DNA of 64,000 nt from Pseudomonas paraversuta (lineage in GTDB: Bacteria > Pseudomonadota > Gammaproteobacteria > Pseudomonadales > Pseudomonadaceae): contig NZ_CAJFCL010000012.1 of assembly GCF_904063065.1 (NCBI RefSeq), positions 39,852 through 103,851 of the forward strand, given 5' to 3'. Below, in pieces: positions 41,732-49,544 of the stretch; within the stretch, counting starts at the first letter, position 1; the number at the start of each line of letters is the position of its first letter. The position numbers and the translations under genes were made by a program. The notes below the pieces were generated by a model, which saw only the letters and a list, made by a program, of their open reading frames with translations, made no database searches and had not been told where the DNA came from.

Positions 41732-43054
41732 ATGCCAAAAATCCCTACGAACGCCGTTGCGGCGGCGTCAGCCGCTTGTGTGTCCAGCATCTACCCAAGG
41801 TTATTGCTGATGCTGCTAGGCTTGAGCGTTGTGCCCACCCAGCTTCGGGCCGAGGGCTTTATTGACGACGCCCATGGCATCTTGACCCTGCGCAATTACT
41901 ACCTGGACCGTGAATACCAGGATGGCGGGGCCAAGACCGCGGCCAAGGAGTGGGCTCAGGGTTTCATCATGAATATGGAGTCGGGGTTTACCGAGGGCCC
42001 GCTGGGTTTTGGACTGGACGTCCGGGGGCTATTGGGCGTCAAGCTCGATTCCGCGCCGGATCGCAGCGGCACCGAACTGTTGCCGGTGTCGGCCGGCGAC
42101 AAGCGTGCGGCGGATGATTACTCGCGCCTGGCACCGACGGCCAAATTGCGATTTGCCAAAACCACACTGAAATCCGGGGATGTGTCGATTTTCCTGCCGT
42201 TCGCCTTTGCCAGCCCCTCGCGACTGCTACCCCAAACCTTTCGCGGCAGCACCATCAGTTCCAGAGACATCGACGGCCTGACCCTGAACACTGGCTACAT
42301 CGATCGCATCAACAAGCGCGATTCCACGGACTATCAGGCCATGACCATCGCCTCGCCGAACGGGCGTTTCAACGGCGCCGCCACCACTTCACACATGGCC
42401 TACCTGGGAGGCGATTACCAGGTCAACCAGGATCTCAGTCTGCGTGCTTACCATGCCGAGGTGGCCGACCTGTACCAACAGGACACCCTGGCGCTGCTGC
42501 ATAACCTGCCGCTCGGTGACGGTGTGCTCACCAGCGACCTGCGCAGTTTTTTCAGCCGCGAAGCTGGTAGTGCCAAGGCCGGTGCAGTTGACAACCGCAA
42601 CCTCTCGGCACTATTCAGCTACCGTTTCGGCGGGCACCGGCTGGGTCTGGGTTACATGCATTCCAGTGGAGACACGGCAACCCCTTATATCAGCGGCACA
42701 GAGTTGATGGGCATGAGCGAACTGACCATGAGTTCAGACTTTCTCAGTGCCAAGGAGCGCACCTGGCAAGCCATCTATGACTATGACTTCGTGGCGTCCG
42801 GGGTGCCCGGTCTGAACGGGCGGTTGCGTTATGTGCGCGGCGACAATATCGAGCTGGCAGCCTTCAACGCTGAAGACCGCAAAGAGCGCGAGTTCCAGAT
42901 GGAGCTGGGCTATGTGGTGCAGAGCGGCCCGCTGAAAGACGTCGGGCTGTTGGCGCGCAAGTCGATCTATCGCAATGACTTCCCGGGCGGCGCGGCATTT
43001 CGCGATGAAAACCAGACCCGGTTTCTGGTGGTCTATACCTTGCAGATCTGGTAA
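41732..43054 (+). CDS. second OprD-family outer membrane porin
   Basis: A 440-residue product. The start at 41732 is chosen because the earlier frame would contain the A-rich motif in coding sequence; the N-terminus then forms a long signal peptide ending near 'TQLRAEG'. Barrel features: 'GFIDDAHGILTLRNYYLDREY', 'GLDVRGLLGVKLDSAPDRSG', 'LRFAKTTLKSGDVSIFLPF' and the ending 'TRFLVVYTLQIW'. This resembles the vanillate/benzoate-type Opd porins. It lies directly before the hydroxycinnamate regulator and genes, so ferulate or vanillate uptake is the likely role. Confidence 0.9.
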   Translation: MPKIPTNAVAAASAACVSSIYPRLLLMLLGLSVVPTQLRAEGFIDDAHGILTLRNYYLDREYQDGGAKTAAKEWAQGFIMNMESGFTEGPLGFGLDVRGLLGVKLDSAPDRSGTELLPVSAGDKRAADDYSRLAPTAKLRFAKTTLKSGDVSIFLPFAFASPSRLLPQTFRGSTISSRDIDGLTLNTGYIDRINKRDSTDYQAMTIASPNGRFNGAATTSHMAYLGGDYQVNQDLSLRAYHAEVADLYQQDTLALLHNLPLGDGVLTSDLRSFFSREAGSAKAGAVDNRNLSALFSYRFGGHRLGLGYMHSSGDTATPYISGTELMGMSELTMSSDFLSAKERTWQAIYDYDFVASGVPGLNGRLRYVRGDNIELAAFNAEDRKEREFQMELGYVVQSGPLKDVGLLARKSIYRNDFPGGAAFRDENQTRFLVVYTLQIW

Positions 43055-43076
43055 CCCCGAGTCCCTCAGCATTTTC

Positions 43077-43106
43077 CGCCGGCCGCCCATTTGCGGCGTG
43101 CCGGCG
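43077..43106. terminator. GC hairpin between OprD gene and MarR gene
   Basis: CGCCGGC/GCCGGCG arms with an inner CCGC-type stem between convergent genes; no T tract, so only a probable terminator. Confidence 0.45.
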
Positions 43107-43113
43107 TCTGTGT

Positions 43114-43599
43114 TCAGTCCTGATAGACCTTCTTCAACAAGCGCAGCAGCTCTTCGCGTTCCTCGCCATCGAGCGCCGCGGTGGCGTCAAGGTCGCTTTG
43201 CACGGCGATCTGCTTGAGTTCCTTGAGCAGGGTCTCGCCGGTCTTGCTGAGGAAGATCCCGTAAGAGCGTTTGTCCGGTTTGCAGCGCACCCGTACCGCC
43301 AGCGCGCGACTTTCCAGTTTGTTGAGCAGGGGCACCACCTGGGGCGGCTCGATGGCCAGTGCCCGAGCCAGGTCGGCCTGCATCAATCCGGGGTTCTGGT
43401 CGATGATCGCCAGGGCCGAGAATTGCGCGGGTCGCAGGTCATGGGCCGAAAGGCGACCAATCAGGTTCTGGAATAATTTCAGCTGGGCGCGGCGCATGGC
43501 GTAGCCGATCAGGTCGTCCAGTGCCGAGTCCAGTGCGGTTTGCATCTGGGGCGGCGGCAGGGACTCGCTTGGGGCTGCGGGGGGTGAAGGCTTGGCCAT
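43114..43599 (-). CDS. ferR: MarR-family regulator of hydroxycinnamate genes (FerR-type)
   Basis: A 161-residue winged-helix protein: 'LRPAQFSALAIIDQNPGLMQADLARALAIEPPQVVPLLNKLESRALAVRVRCKPDKRSYGIFLSKTG' spans the recognition helix and wing (about 55-122). The length and divergence from ech match FerR-type repressors that respond to feruloyl-CoA or coumaroyl-CoA. A TTAAT/ATTAA-type palindrome array overlaps the ech promoter in the intergenic region, the probable operator. Confidence 0.87.
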   Translation of the reverse strand: MAKPSPPAAPSESLPPPQMQTALDSALDDLIGYAMRRAQLKLFQNLIGRLSAHDLRPAQFSALAIIDQNPGLMQADLARALAIEPPQVVPLLNKLESRALAVRVRCKPDKRSYGIFLSKTGETLLKELKQIAVQSDLDATAALDGEEREELLRLLKKVYQD

Positions 43600-43723
43600 T
43601 GCGGGTGAGTCCTGAAAAAGTGGAGGTTAACAAGGCTATCTATTTTGCCGGGGTTGGCCAGTGATAGCTATGGTCAATGTTGTTTTAAGGTGCTACGGCA
43701 GGTTCTTTCAGCGGGATAGAAAA

Positions 43724-43776
43724 ATGGTTAATTTTATTAATGGTTAATTGACATAACTAAATTGCTGCTTTAATTT
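43724..43776 (+). promoter_or_regulatory. ech promoter with overlapping MarR-type operator
   Basis: ATGGTTAATT occurs twice (43724-43733 and 43740-43749), forming interlocked palindromes TTAAT-TTT-ATTAA (43728-43740) and ATTAA-TGG-TTAAT (43736-43748). A sigma-70 promoter TTGACA (43748-43753), 17 bases, TAATTT (43771-43776) overlaps the right end, so binding would block RNA polymerase. Confidence 0.7.
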
Positions 43777-43813
43777 CTAGCTATCTTCAAGCCAAGAACA
43801 AGAGTGCATCATC

Positions 43814-44644
43814 ATGAGCAACTACGAAGGTCGCTGGACAACGGTCAAAGTCGAGATTGAGGAGGGCATTGCCTGGGTCATCCTCAATCGCCCTGAAAAA
43901 CGCAACGCGATGAGCCCGACCCTGAACCGGGAAATGATCGATGTGCTGGAAACCCTGGAACAGGACCCGGCCGCTGGCGTGCTGGTGCTGACCGGCGCCG
44001 GCGAGGCCTGGACTGCGGGCATGGACCTCAAGGAGTACTTCCGCGAAGTGGACGCCGGCCCGGAGATACTTCAGGAAAAAATCCGTCGCGAAGCGTCGCA
44101 ATGGCAATGGAAACTGCTGCGCATGTACGCCAAGCCGACCATTGCCATGGTCAACGGCTGGTGCTTTGGTGGTGGCTTCAGTCCGTTGGTGGCCTGCGAC
44201 CTGGCGATCTGCGCCGACGAAGCGACCTTCGGCCTTTCGGAAATCAACTGGGGCATCCCGCCGGGCAACCTGGTGAGCAAAGCCATGGCCGACACCGTGG
44301 GCCATCGTCAATCGCTGTACTACATCATGACCGGCAAGACCTTTGGTGGGCAGAAAGCCGCCGAGATGGGGCTGGTCAACGAAAGCGTGCCCCTGGCGCA
44401 ACTGCGTGAAGTCACGGTAGAGCTGGCGCGTAACCTGCTGGAGAAAAACCCGGTGGTTTTGCGTGCGGCCAAGCATGGCTTCAAACGCTGTCGCGAACTG
44501 ACGTGGGAGCAGAACGAAGATTACCTCTACGCCAAGCTCGATCAGTCACGTCTGCTTGACACTGAAGGCGGCCGTGAGCAGGGCATGAAACAATTCCTCG
44601 ACGACAAGAGCATCAAGCCTGGCCTGCAAACCTACAAACGCTGA
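43814..44644 (+). CDS. ech: hydroxycinnamoyl-CoA hydratase-lyase (feruloyl-CoA hydratase/aldolase)
   Basis: A 276-residue crotonase-fold enzyme. It converts feruloyl-CoA to vanillin plus acetyl-CoA (and coumaroyl-CoA to 4-hydroxybenzaldehyde). The catalytic residues known from the P. fluorescens enzyme are all present at the same numbers: Ser123, Glu143 and Tyr239; the oxyanion-hole 'WTAGMDLKEYF' and 'GGGFSPLVACDLAICADEATFGLSEINWG' are conserved. AAGAACAA at 43794-43801, before the start, fits the Hfq/Crc motif. First gene of the ferulate operon. Confidence 0.97.
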   Translation: MSNYEGRWTTVKVEIEEGIAWVILNRPEKRNAMSPTLNREMIDVLETLEQDPAAGVLVLTGAGEAWTAGMDLKEYFREVDAGPEILQEKIRREASQWQWKLLRMYAKPTIAMVNGWCFGGGFSPLVACDLAICADEATFGLSEINWGIPPGNLVSKAMADTVGHRQSLYYIMTGKTFGGQKAAEMGLVNESVPLAQLREVTVELARNLLEKNPVVLRAAKHGFKRCRELTWEQNEDYLYAKLDQSRLLDTEGGREQGMKQFLDDKSIKPGLQTYKR

Positions 44645-44730
44645 GACACGGCGGCGAGTTACCGGGCGCATCCCGCTGCTGGCGGTTGCGCCCGGGTGCT
44701 GGGTCTAGATCGCTCAAATGCATTCCCGAT

Positions 44731-44746
44731 AAAGACAATAAAGAGG
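44731..44746 (+). promoter_or_regulatory. A-rich motif at the vdh ribosome-binding site
   Basis: AAAGACAATAAAGAGG runs into the GAGG site, eight bases before the vdh start; partial match to AANAANAA. Confidence 0.45.
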
Positions 44747-44753
44747 AATCACC

Positions 44754-46202
44754 ATGCTGGACGTGCCCCTGTTGATTGGCGGCCAGTCGTGCCCCGCCCG
44801 CGACGGTCGAACCTTCGAACGCCGTAACCCGGTTACTGGCGAGTTGGTGTCGCGGGTTGCTGCCGCCACCCTGGAAGATGCCGACGCCGCAGTGGCCGCG
44901 GCCCAGAAGGCGTTCCCCGAGTGGGCTGCACTGGCGCCCAATGAGCGTCGCTCCCGTTTGCTCAAGGCGGCCGAGCAATTGCAGGCGTGCAGCGCCGAGT
45001 TCATCGCGGCTGCCGGCGAGACCGGGGCCATGGCCAACTGGTACGGTTTCAACGTGAAGCTGGCGGCCAATATGCTGCGCGAGGCGGCGTCGATGACCAC
45101 CCAGATCACCGGCGAAGTCATCCCCTCGGATGTGCCTGGCAGTTTCGCCATGGCCCTGCGCCAGCCTTGCGGCGTGGTGCTGGGCATCGCTCCCTGGAAC
45201 GCCCCGGTCATTCTTGGCACCCGCGCTATCGCCATGCCATTGGCCTGTGGCAACACCGTGGTGCTCAAGGCCTCAGAACTGAGCCCGGCAGCACACCGCT
45301 TGATCGGTCAGGTATTGCAAGACGCAGGCTTGGGTGATGGGGTGGTCAATGTCATCAGCAACGCTCCGGCGGATGCGGCGGCGATTGTCGAGCGGTTGAT
45401 CGCCAACCCGGCTGTGCGACGGGTCAACTTCACCGGCTCGACCCATGTCGGGCGCATTGTCGGTGAACTCGCGGCGCGCCACCTCAAACCCGCTTTGCTG
45501 GAACTGGGCGGCAAGGCGCCGTTTTTGGTGCTCGATGACGCTGACCTGGATGCGGCGGTGGAGGCAGCTGCCTTTGGCGCCTACTTCAATCAGGGGCAGA
45601 TCTGCATGTCCACCGAGCGTCTGATCGTCGACGCCAAAGTCGCTGATGCGTTCGTCGCCAAGCTGGCGGCCAAGGTTGCAACCCTGCGGGCCGGTGATCC
45701 AGCGGCCACGGATTCAGTACTCGGCTCACTGGTGGATGCCGGTGCCGGGACGCGCATCAAGGCGTTGATCGATGATGCCGTGGCCAAGGGCGCGCGGCTG
45801 GTGGTCGGCGGGCAACTGGACGGCAGCATTTTGCAGCCGACCCTGCTCGACGGCGTCAATGAGAGCATGCGTCTGTACCGCGAGGAATCCTTCGGCCCAG
45901 TGGCCGTGTTGCTGCGCGGTGACGGCGATGAAGCGCTGCTGCGCCTGGCCAACGACTCCGAGTTCGGTTTGTCGGCGGCGATATTCAGTCGCGACACCGG
46001 GCGTGCCCTGGCGCTGGCGCAACGGGTCGAGTCGGGCATCTGTCATATCAATGGCCCGACCGTGCACGACGAGGCGCATATGCCCTTCGGCGGGGTCAAG
46101 TCGAGCGGTTACGGCAGTTTTGGCGGCAAAGCGTCGATCGAGCATTTTACCCAACTGCGTTGGGTTACCTTGCAGAATGGACCGCGGCACTACCCGATCT
46201 GA
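44754..46202 (+). CDS. vdh: vanillin dehydrogenase (aldehyde dehydrogenase family)
   Basis: A 482-residue NAD(P)-dependent aldehyde dehydrogenase. Catalytic Glu250 lies in 'LELGGKAPF', nucleophilic Cys284 in 'NQGQICMSTER', cofactor segment 'GIAPWNAPVILG' and 'FTGSTHVGRIVGE'. It oxidises vanillin to vanillate, the step after ech. It lies 109 bases downstream of ech with its own GAGG site and A-rich motif, and before fcs, the common ech-vdh-fcs order. Confidence 0.95.
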   Translation: MLDVPLLIGGQSCPARDGRTFERRNPVTGELVSRVAAATLEDADAAVAAAQKAFPEWAALAPNERRSRLLKAAEQLQACSAEFIAAAGETGAMANWYGFNVKLAANMLREAASMTTQITGEVIPSDVPGSFAMALRQPCGVVLGIAPWNAPVILGTRAIAMPLACGNTVVLKASELSPAAHRLIGQVLQDAGLGDGVVNVISNAPADAAAIVERLIANPAVRRVNFTGSTHVGRIVGELAARHLKPALLELGGKAPFLVLDDADLDAAVEAAAFGAYFNQGQICMSTERLIVDAKVADAFVAKLAAKVATLRAGDPAATDSVLGSLVDAGAGTRIKALIDDAVAKGARLVVGGQLDGSILQPTLLDGVNESMRLYREESFGPVAVLLRGDGDEALLRLANDSEFGLSAAIFSRDTGRALALAQRVESGICHINGPTVHDEAHMPFGGVKSSGYGSFGGKASIEHFTQLRWVTLQNGPRHYPI

Positions 46203-46263
46203 ACAGGCGTCGCCACGTCGGGCGTCGACTTCCCTGGAAGCGCAGCGCCCGCGTGCAAGGCAG

Positions 46264-46278
46264 AAATAACAATAACAA
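46264..46278 (+). promoter_or_regulatory. Hfq/Crc-type motif in the vdh-fcs gap
   Basis: AAATAACAATAACAA, 84 bases before the preferred fcs start; it contains two overlapping AANAANAA matches. Confidence 0.45.
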
Positions 46279-46361
46279 GGTTGCGGCCAACGGCTGCCAC
46301 GCTATCCGCGAGTCATCTGTGTGTGGCTTGGTTTCAGCGTGCCTTGATGGAGAGCAAGCAC

Positions 46362-48245
46362 GTGAGTTCCGAATTCAGATCGCAATCCAATGACCAAGCC
46401 GGTGCACCGCGCTATCGCCATGTGTCCATTGGCTGTTCGGCGGTCGAGGTCACAGAACAGCAGGGCGTATTGCACATGCGCTCCCTGGAACCGTTGGCCG
46501 AGTTGCCCAAGCGGCTGCTCGATCGGCTGGTGCACTGGGCCCAAGAGCGTCCCGAGCAGACCTTTATCGCCGCCCGTCAGGCCAGCGGTGATTGGCGCCG
46601 GATCAGTTACGCCCAGATGCTCGACAGTGTCCGGGCCATCGCTCAAAGCCTGTTGAGCTACGGCCTGTCGGCAGACAAGCCTCTGGTGCTGCTCTCGGGC
46701 AATGACCTCGAACATTTGCAGGTCGCCTTCGGCGCCATGTACGCGGGCATCCCTTACTGCCCGGTGTCGCCGGCCTATTCGCTGCTGTCCCAGGACTTTG
46801 CCAAGCTGCGCCACGTTTGCGACCTGCTGCAACCGGGCCTGGTGTTCGTCAGTGATGCCGCCGCCTACCAGCGCGCCATCGATGCCGTGATACCAACCGA
46901 TACGCCAATGATTTCGGTGCGTGGCCAGGTTGCGGGGCGCCGCCAGGCGAGCTTCGCCAGCCTGCTTGAGCAGCCGGGTGGTGCCGAGGCCGAAGCCGCG
47001 TTTGCCAGCACGGGCCCGGACAGCGTTGCCAAGTTTCTTTTCACCTCCGGTTCCACTCGTTTACCCAAAGCGGTGATCACGACCCAACGCATGCTCTGCG
47101 CCAATCAGCAGATGCTGTTGCAGACCTTCCCGGTGTTCGGCGAAGAGCCGCCCGTGCTGGTGGACTGGTTGCCGTGGAACCACACCTTTGGTGGCAGCCA
47201 CAACATTGGCATCGTGCTCTACAACGGCGGCAGTTTTTACCTGGACGACGGCAAACCCACGGCGCAGGGTTTTGCGCAAACGCTGCGTAACCTCAAGGAA
47301 TTGTCGCCCACCGCTTACCTGACGGTGCCCAAGGGCTGGGAAGAACTGGTCACGGCGCTGGAACAGGATGCGCAACTGCGGGAATGTTTTTTCAAACGCA
47401 TCAGTCTGTTTTTCTTCGCCGCCGCTGGTTTGTCGCAAAGCGTCTGGGACCGTCTGGACCGGGTTGCCGAACAGCACTGCGGCGAACGTATCCGGATGAT
47501 GGCCGGGTTGGGCATGACCGAGGCCGCGCCATCCTGCACCTTTACCACCGGGCCATTGTCCATGGCCGGTTACATAGGCCTGCCGGCGCCGGGTTGCGAG
47601 GTGCGTCTGGTGCCTGCGGACGGCAAACTGGAAGGGCGCTTCCGTGGCCCGCACATCATGCCCGGTTACTGGCGCTCACCGCAGCAGACCGCCGAGGTGT
47701 TCGATGATCAGGGCTATTACTGTTCCGGTGATGCACTCAAACTCGCCGACCCCCGCGATCCGCAATTGGGGCTGATGTTTGACGGGCGCATCGCCGAAGA
47801 TTTCAAACTGTCCTCCGGGGTCTTTGTCAGCGTCGGGCCTCTGCGCAGTCGCGCCGTGCTCGAAGGTTCGCCCTATGTCCAGGACTTGGTAGTGACCGCG
47901 CCGGATCGTGAATGCCTGGGGGCGCTGGTATTCCCGAGAATGTATGAATGCCGACAGCTGTCGGGGCTTTCGGCCAGTGCCAGCGACACCGAGGTGCTGG
48001 CCAGCGCGCCAGTGCGCGAATGGTTCGCCGACTGGTTGCAGCGACTCAATCGCGAAGCCAGCGGCAATGCCAGTCGCCTTGAATGGATCGCATTGCTCGA
48101 CGAACCGGCGTCCATCGACCGCGGTGAAATTACGGACAAAGGTTCGATCAATCAGCGAGCGGTGTTGAAGTGGCGTGCCGATCAGGTCGAGGCCCTGTAT
48201 CGCGGGCTCGATCCGGCGATTCTACGCGCGGGGGCCAGGCTGTGA
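46362..48245 (+). CDS. fcs: feruloyl-CoA synthetase
   Basis: A 627-residue acyl-adenylate-forming enzyme: AMP-binding 'LFTSGSTRLPKAVITT' (about 226-241), 'AGLGMTEAAPSC', 'DALKLAD' and 'FDGRIAEDFKLSSGVFVSVGPLR'. It activates ferulate, coumarate or caffeate to CoA esters, the entry to ech. Start choice: GTG at 46362 follows GGAG by about 9 bases and gives the usual Fcs length; an ATG at 46347 is also possible and is part of the same AGGAG-like region. GTGA links it to the thiolase gene. Confidence 0.93.
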   Translation: MSSEFRSQSNDQAGAPRYRHVSIGCSAVEVTEQQGVLHMRSLEPLAELPKRLLDRLVHWAQERPEQTFIAARQASGDWRRISYAQMLDSVRAIAQSLLSYGLSADKPLVLLSGNDLEHLQVAFGAMYAGIPYCPVSPAYSLLSQDFAKLRHVCDLLQPGLVFVSDAAAYQRAIDAVIPTDTPMISVRGQVAGRRQASFASLLEQPGGAEAEAAFASTGPDSVAKFLFTSGSTRLPKAVITTQRMLCANQQMLLQTFPVFGEEPPVLVDWLPWNHTFGGSHNIGIVLYNGGSFYLDDGKPTAQGFAQTLRNLKELSPTAYLTVPKGWEELVTALEQDAQLRECFFKRISLFFFAAAGLSQSVWDRLDRVAEQHCGERIRMMAGLGMTEAAPSCTFTTGPLSMAGYIGLPAPGCEVRLVPADGKLEGRFRGPHIMPGYWRSPQQTAEVFDDQGYYCSGDALKLADPRDPQLGLMFDGRIAEDFKLSSGVFVSVGPLRSRAVLEGSPYVQDLVVTAPDRECLGALVFPRMYECRQLSGLSASASDTEVLASAPVREWFADWLQRLNREASGNASRLEWIALLDEPASIDRGEITDKGSINQRAVLKWRADQVEALYRGLDPAILRAGARL

Positions 48246-49483
48246 GCGCTGGCGGCCAGTACTCGGTTTTCACTGACGCTGCCATCATCGATGCGCTGCG
48301 CACACCCTGGGTCGACTTCAATGGTGCGCTGGCCGAGGTGTCGCCAATCGACCTGGGAATCAAGGTCGGGCGCGAAGTGTTGGCCCGCGCAGGGGTCGAT
48401 CCGCAAGGGGTGGACAGCGTACTGGCGGGCTCCATGGCCCAGGCCAGTTTCGATGCTTACCTGCTGCCACGGCATATCGGCCTCTACAGCGGCGTGCCTC
48501 AATCGGTACCGGCATTGGGGGTGCAGCGCATCTGCGCCACCGGTTTCGAACTTCTGCACCAGGCTGCCAGGCAGTTGGATGACGGCGTGCAACTGGCGCT
48601 GTGCGTAGCGGCCGAATCCATGTCGCGCAATCCGATTGCGGCGTACACCCATCGTGGCGGTTTTCGCCTCGGTGCCAGCGTGCAGTTCAAGGATTTTCTC
48701 TGGGAAGCACTGTTTGATCCGGCCCCCGGGCTGGACATGATCGCCACGGCCGACAATCTGGCGCGGCGCTATGGCCTGAGCCGTGAAACTGTGGATGCTT
48801 ATGCCTGCGACAGCCATCGGCGGGCGCTGGCGGCGCAGCAAACGGGCTGGCTGGCGCCGGAGATCGTGGCCGTAGGTCATCAGACTTTCGACCTGGACGG
48901 TTACCAGCCGCGCGGCATCACCCTGCCACGTGGGGTCGATACTGTGAGTGAAGACAGCCATCCACGGCCTGCTGAGCTGGCGGCCTTGGCCCGACTGCGT
49001 GCGGTGCACCAAGGCGGGGTGCAGACCGCCGGCAACAGCTGTGCGGTGGTCGATGGCGCGGCGGCGGCGCTGGTCGCCCGCACTTCGGCCTGCCGGGATA
49101 CGCCATTGGCCCTGCTGCGGGCCAGCGCCGTGGTCGGGGTGGCGCCTGAGTTCATGGGTATAGGTCCGGCACCGGCGATCCGCCTGCTGTTGCAACGCAG
49201 CGGCCTGGAGCTGAATCAAATTGGCCGTTACGAAATCAACGAAGCCCAGGCCGCGCAAGTGCTGGCCGTGGCACAGGAATTGGAACTGGACCATTCGCGT
49301 CTCAACGTTCAGGGCGGTTCGCTGGCTCTGGGTCACCCGCTGGCTGCCAGTGGTTTGCGCCTGGTGCTGACCTTGGCCCGTCAGCTGCGCGAGCACAACC
49401 TGCGCTACGGGATTGCAGCGGCCTGTGTCGGCGGCGGGCAGGGCATGGCCTTGTTGATCGAGAACCCGGGCTGGTGCGCCTGA
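48242..49483 (+). CDS. thiolase family beta-ketothiolase of the ferulate cluster
   Basis: A 413-residue thiolase starting with GTG that overlaps the fcs stop (GTGA). Catalytic residues: Cys98 in 'RICATGFE', His365 in 'LGHPLAASG' and Cys395 in 'CVGGGQG'. In pseudomonad ferulate clusters this gene (often called aat) accompanies an acyl-CoA dehydrogenase and would serve a beta-oxidative route for phenylpropanoyl-CoA or saturated side chains. Ech itself needs no thiolase, so its role is not the main ferulate path. Confidence 0.9.
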   Translation: MSAGGQYSVFTDAAIIDALRTPWVDFNGALAEVSPIDLGIKVGREVLARAGVDPQGVDSVLAGSMAQASFDAYLLPRHIGLYSGVPQSVPALGVQRICATGFELLHQAARQLDDGVQLALCVAAESMSRNPIAAYTHRGGFRLGASVQFKDFLWEALFDPAPGLDMIATADNLARRYGLSRETVDAYACDSHRRALAAQQTGWLAPEIVAVGHQTFDLDGYQPRGITLPRGVDTVSEDSHPRPAELAALARLRAVHQGGVQTAGNSCAVVDGAAAALVARTSACRDTPLALLRASAVVGVAPEFMGIGPAPAIRLLLQRSGLELNQIGRYEINEAQAAQVLAVAQELELDHSRLNVQGGSLALGHPLAASGLRLVLTLARQLREHNLRYGIAAACVGGGQGMALLIENPGWCA

Positions 49484-49544
49484 GGTTTTAGCGACCCGCC
49501 CGCAGCGGCGGGTGTGACTTGTTTTCTACCGGATGAGGTTTGCC

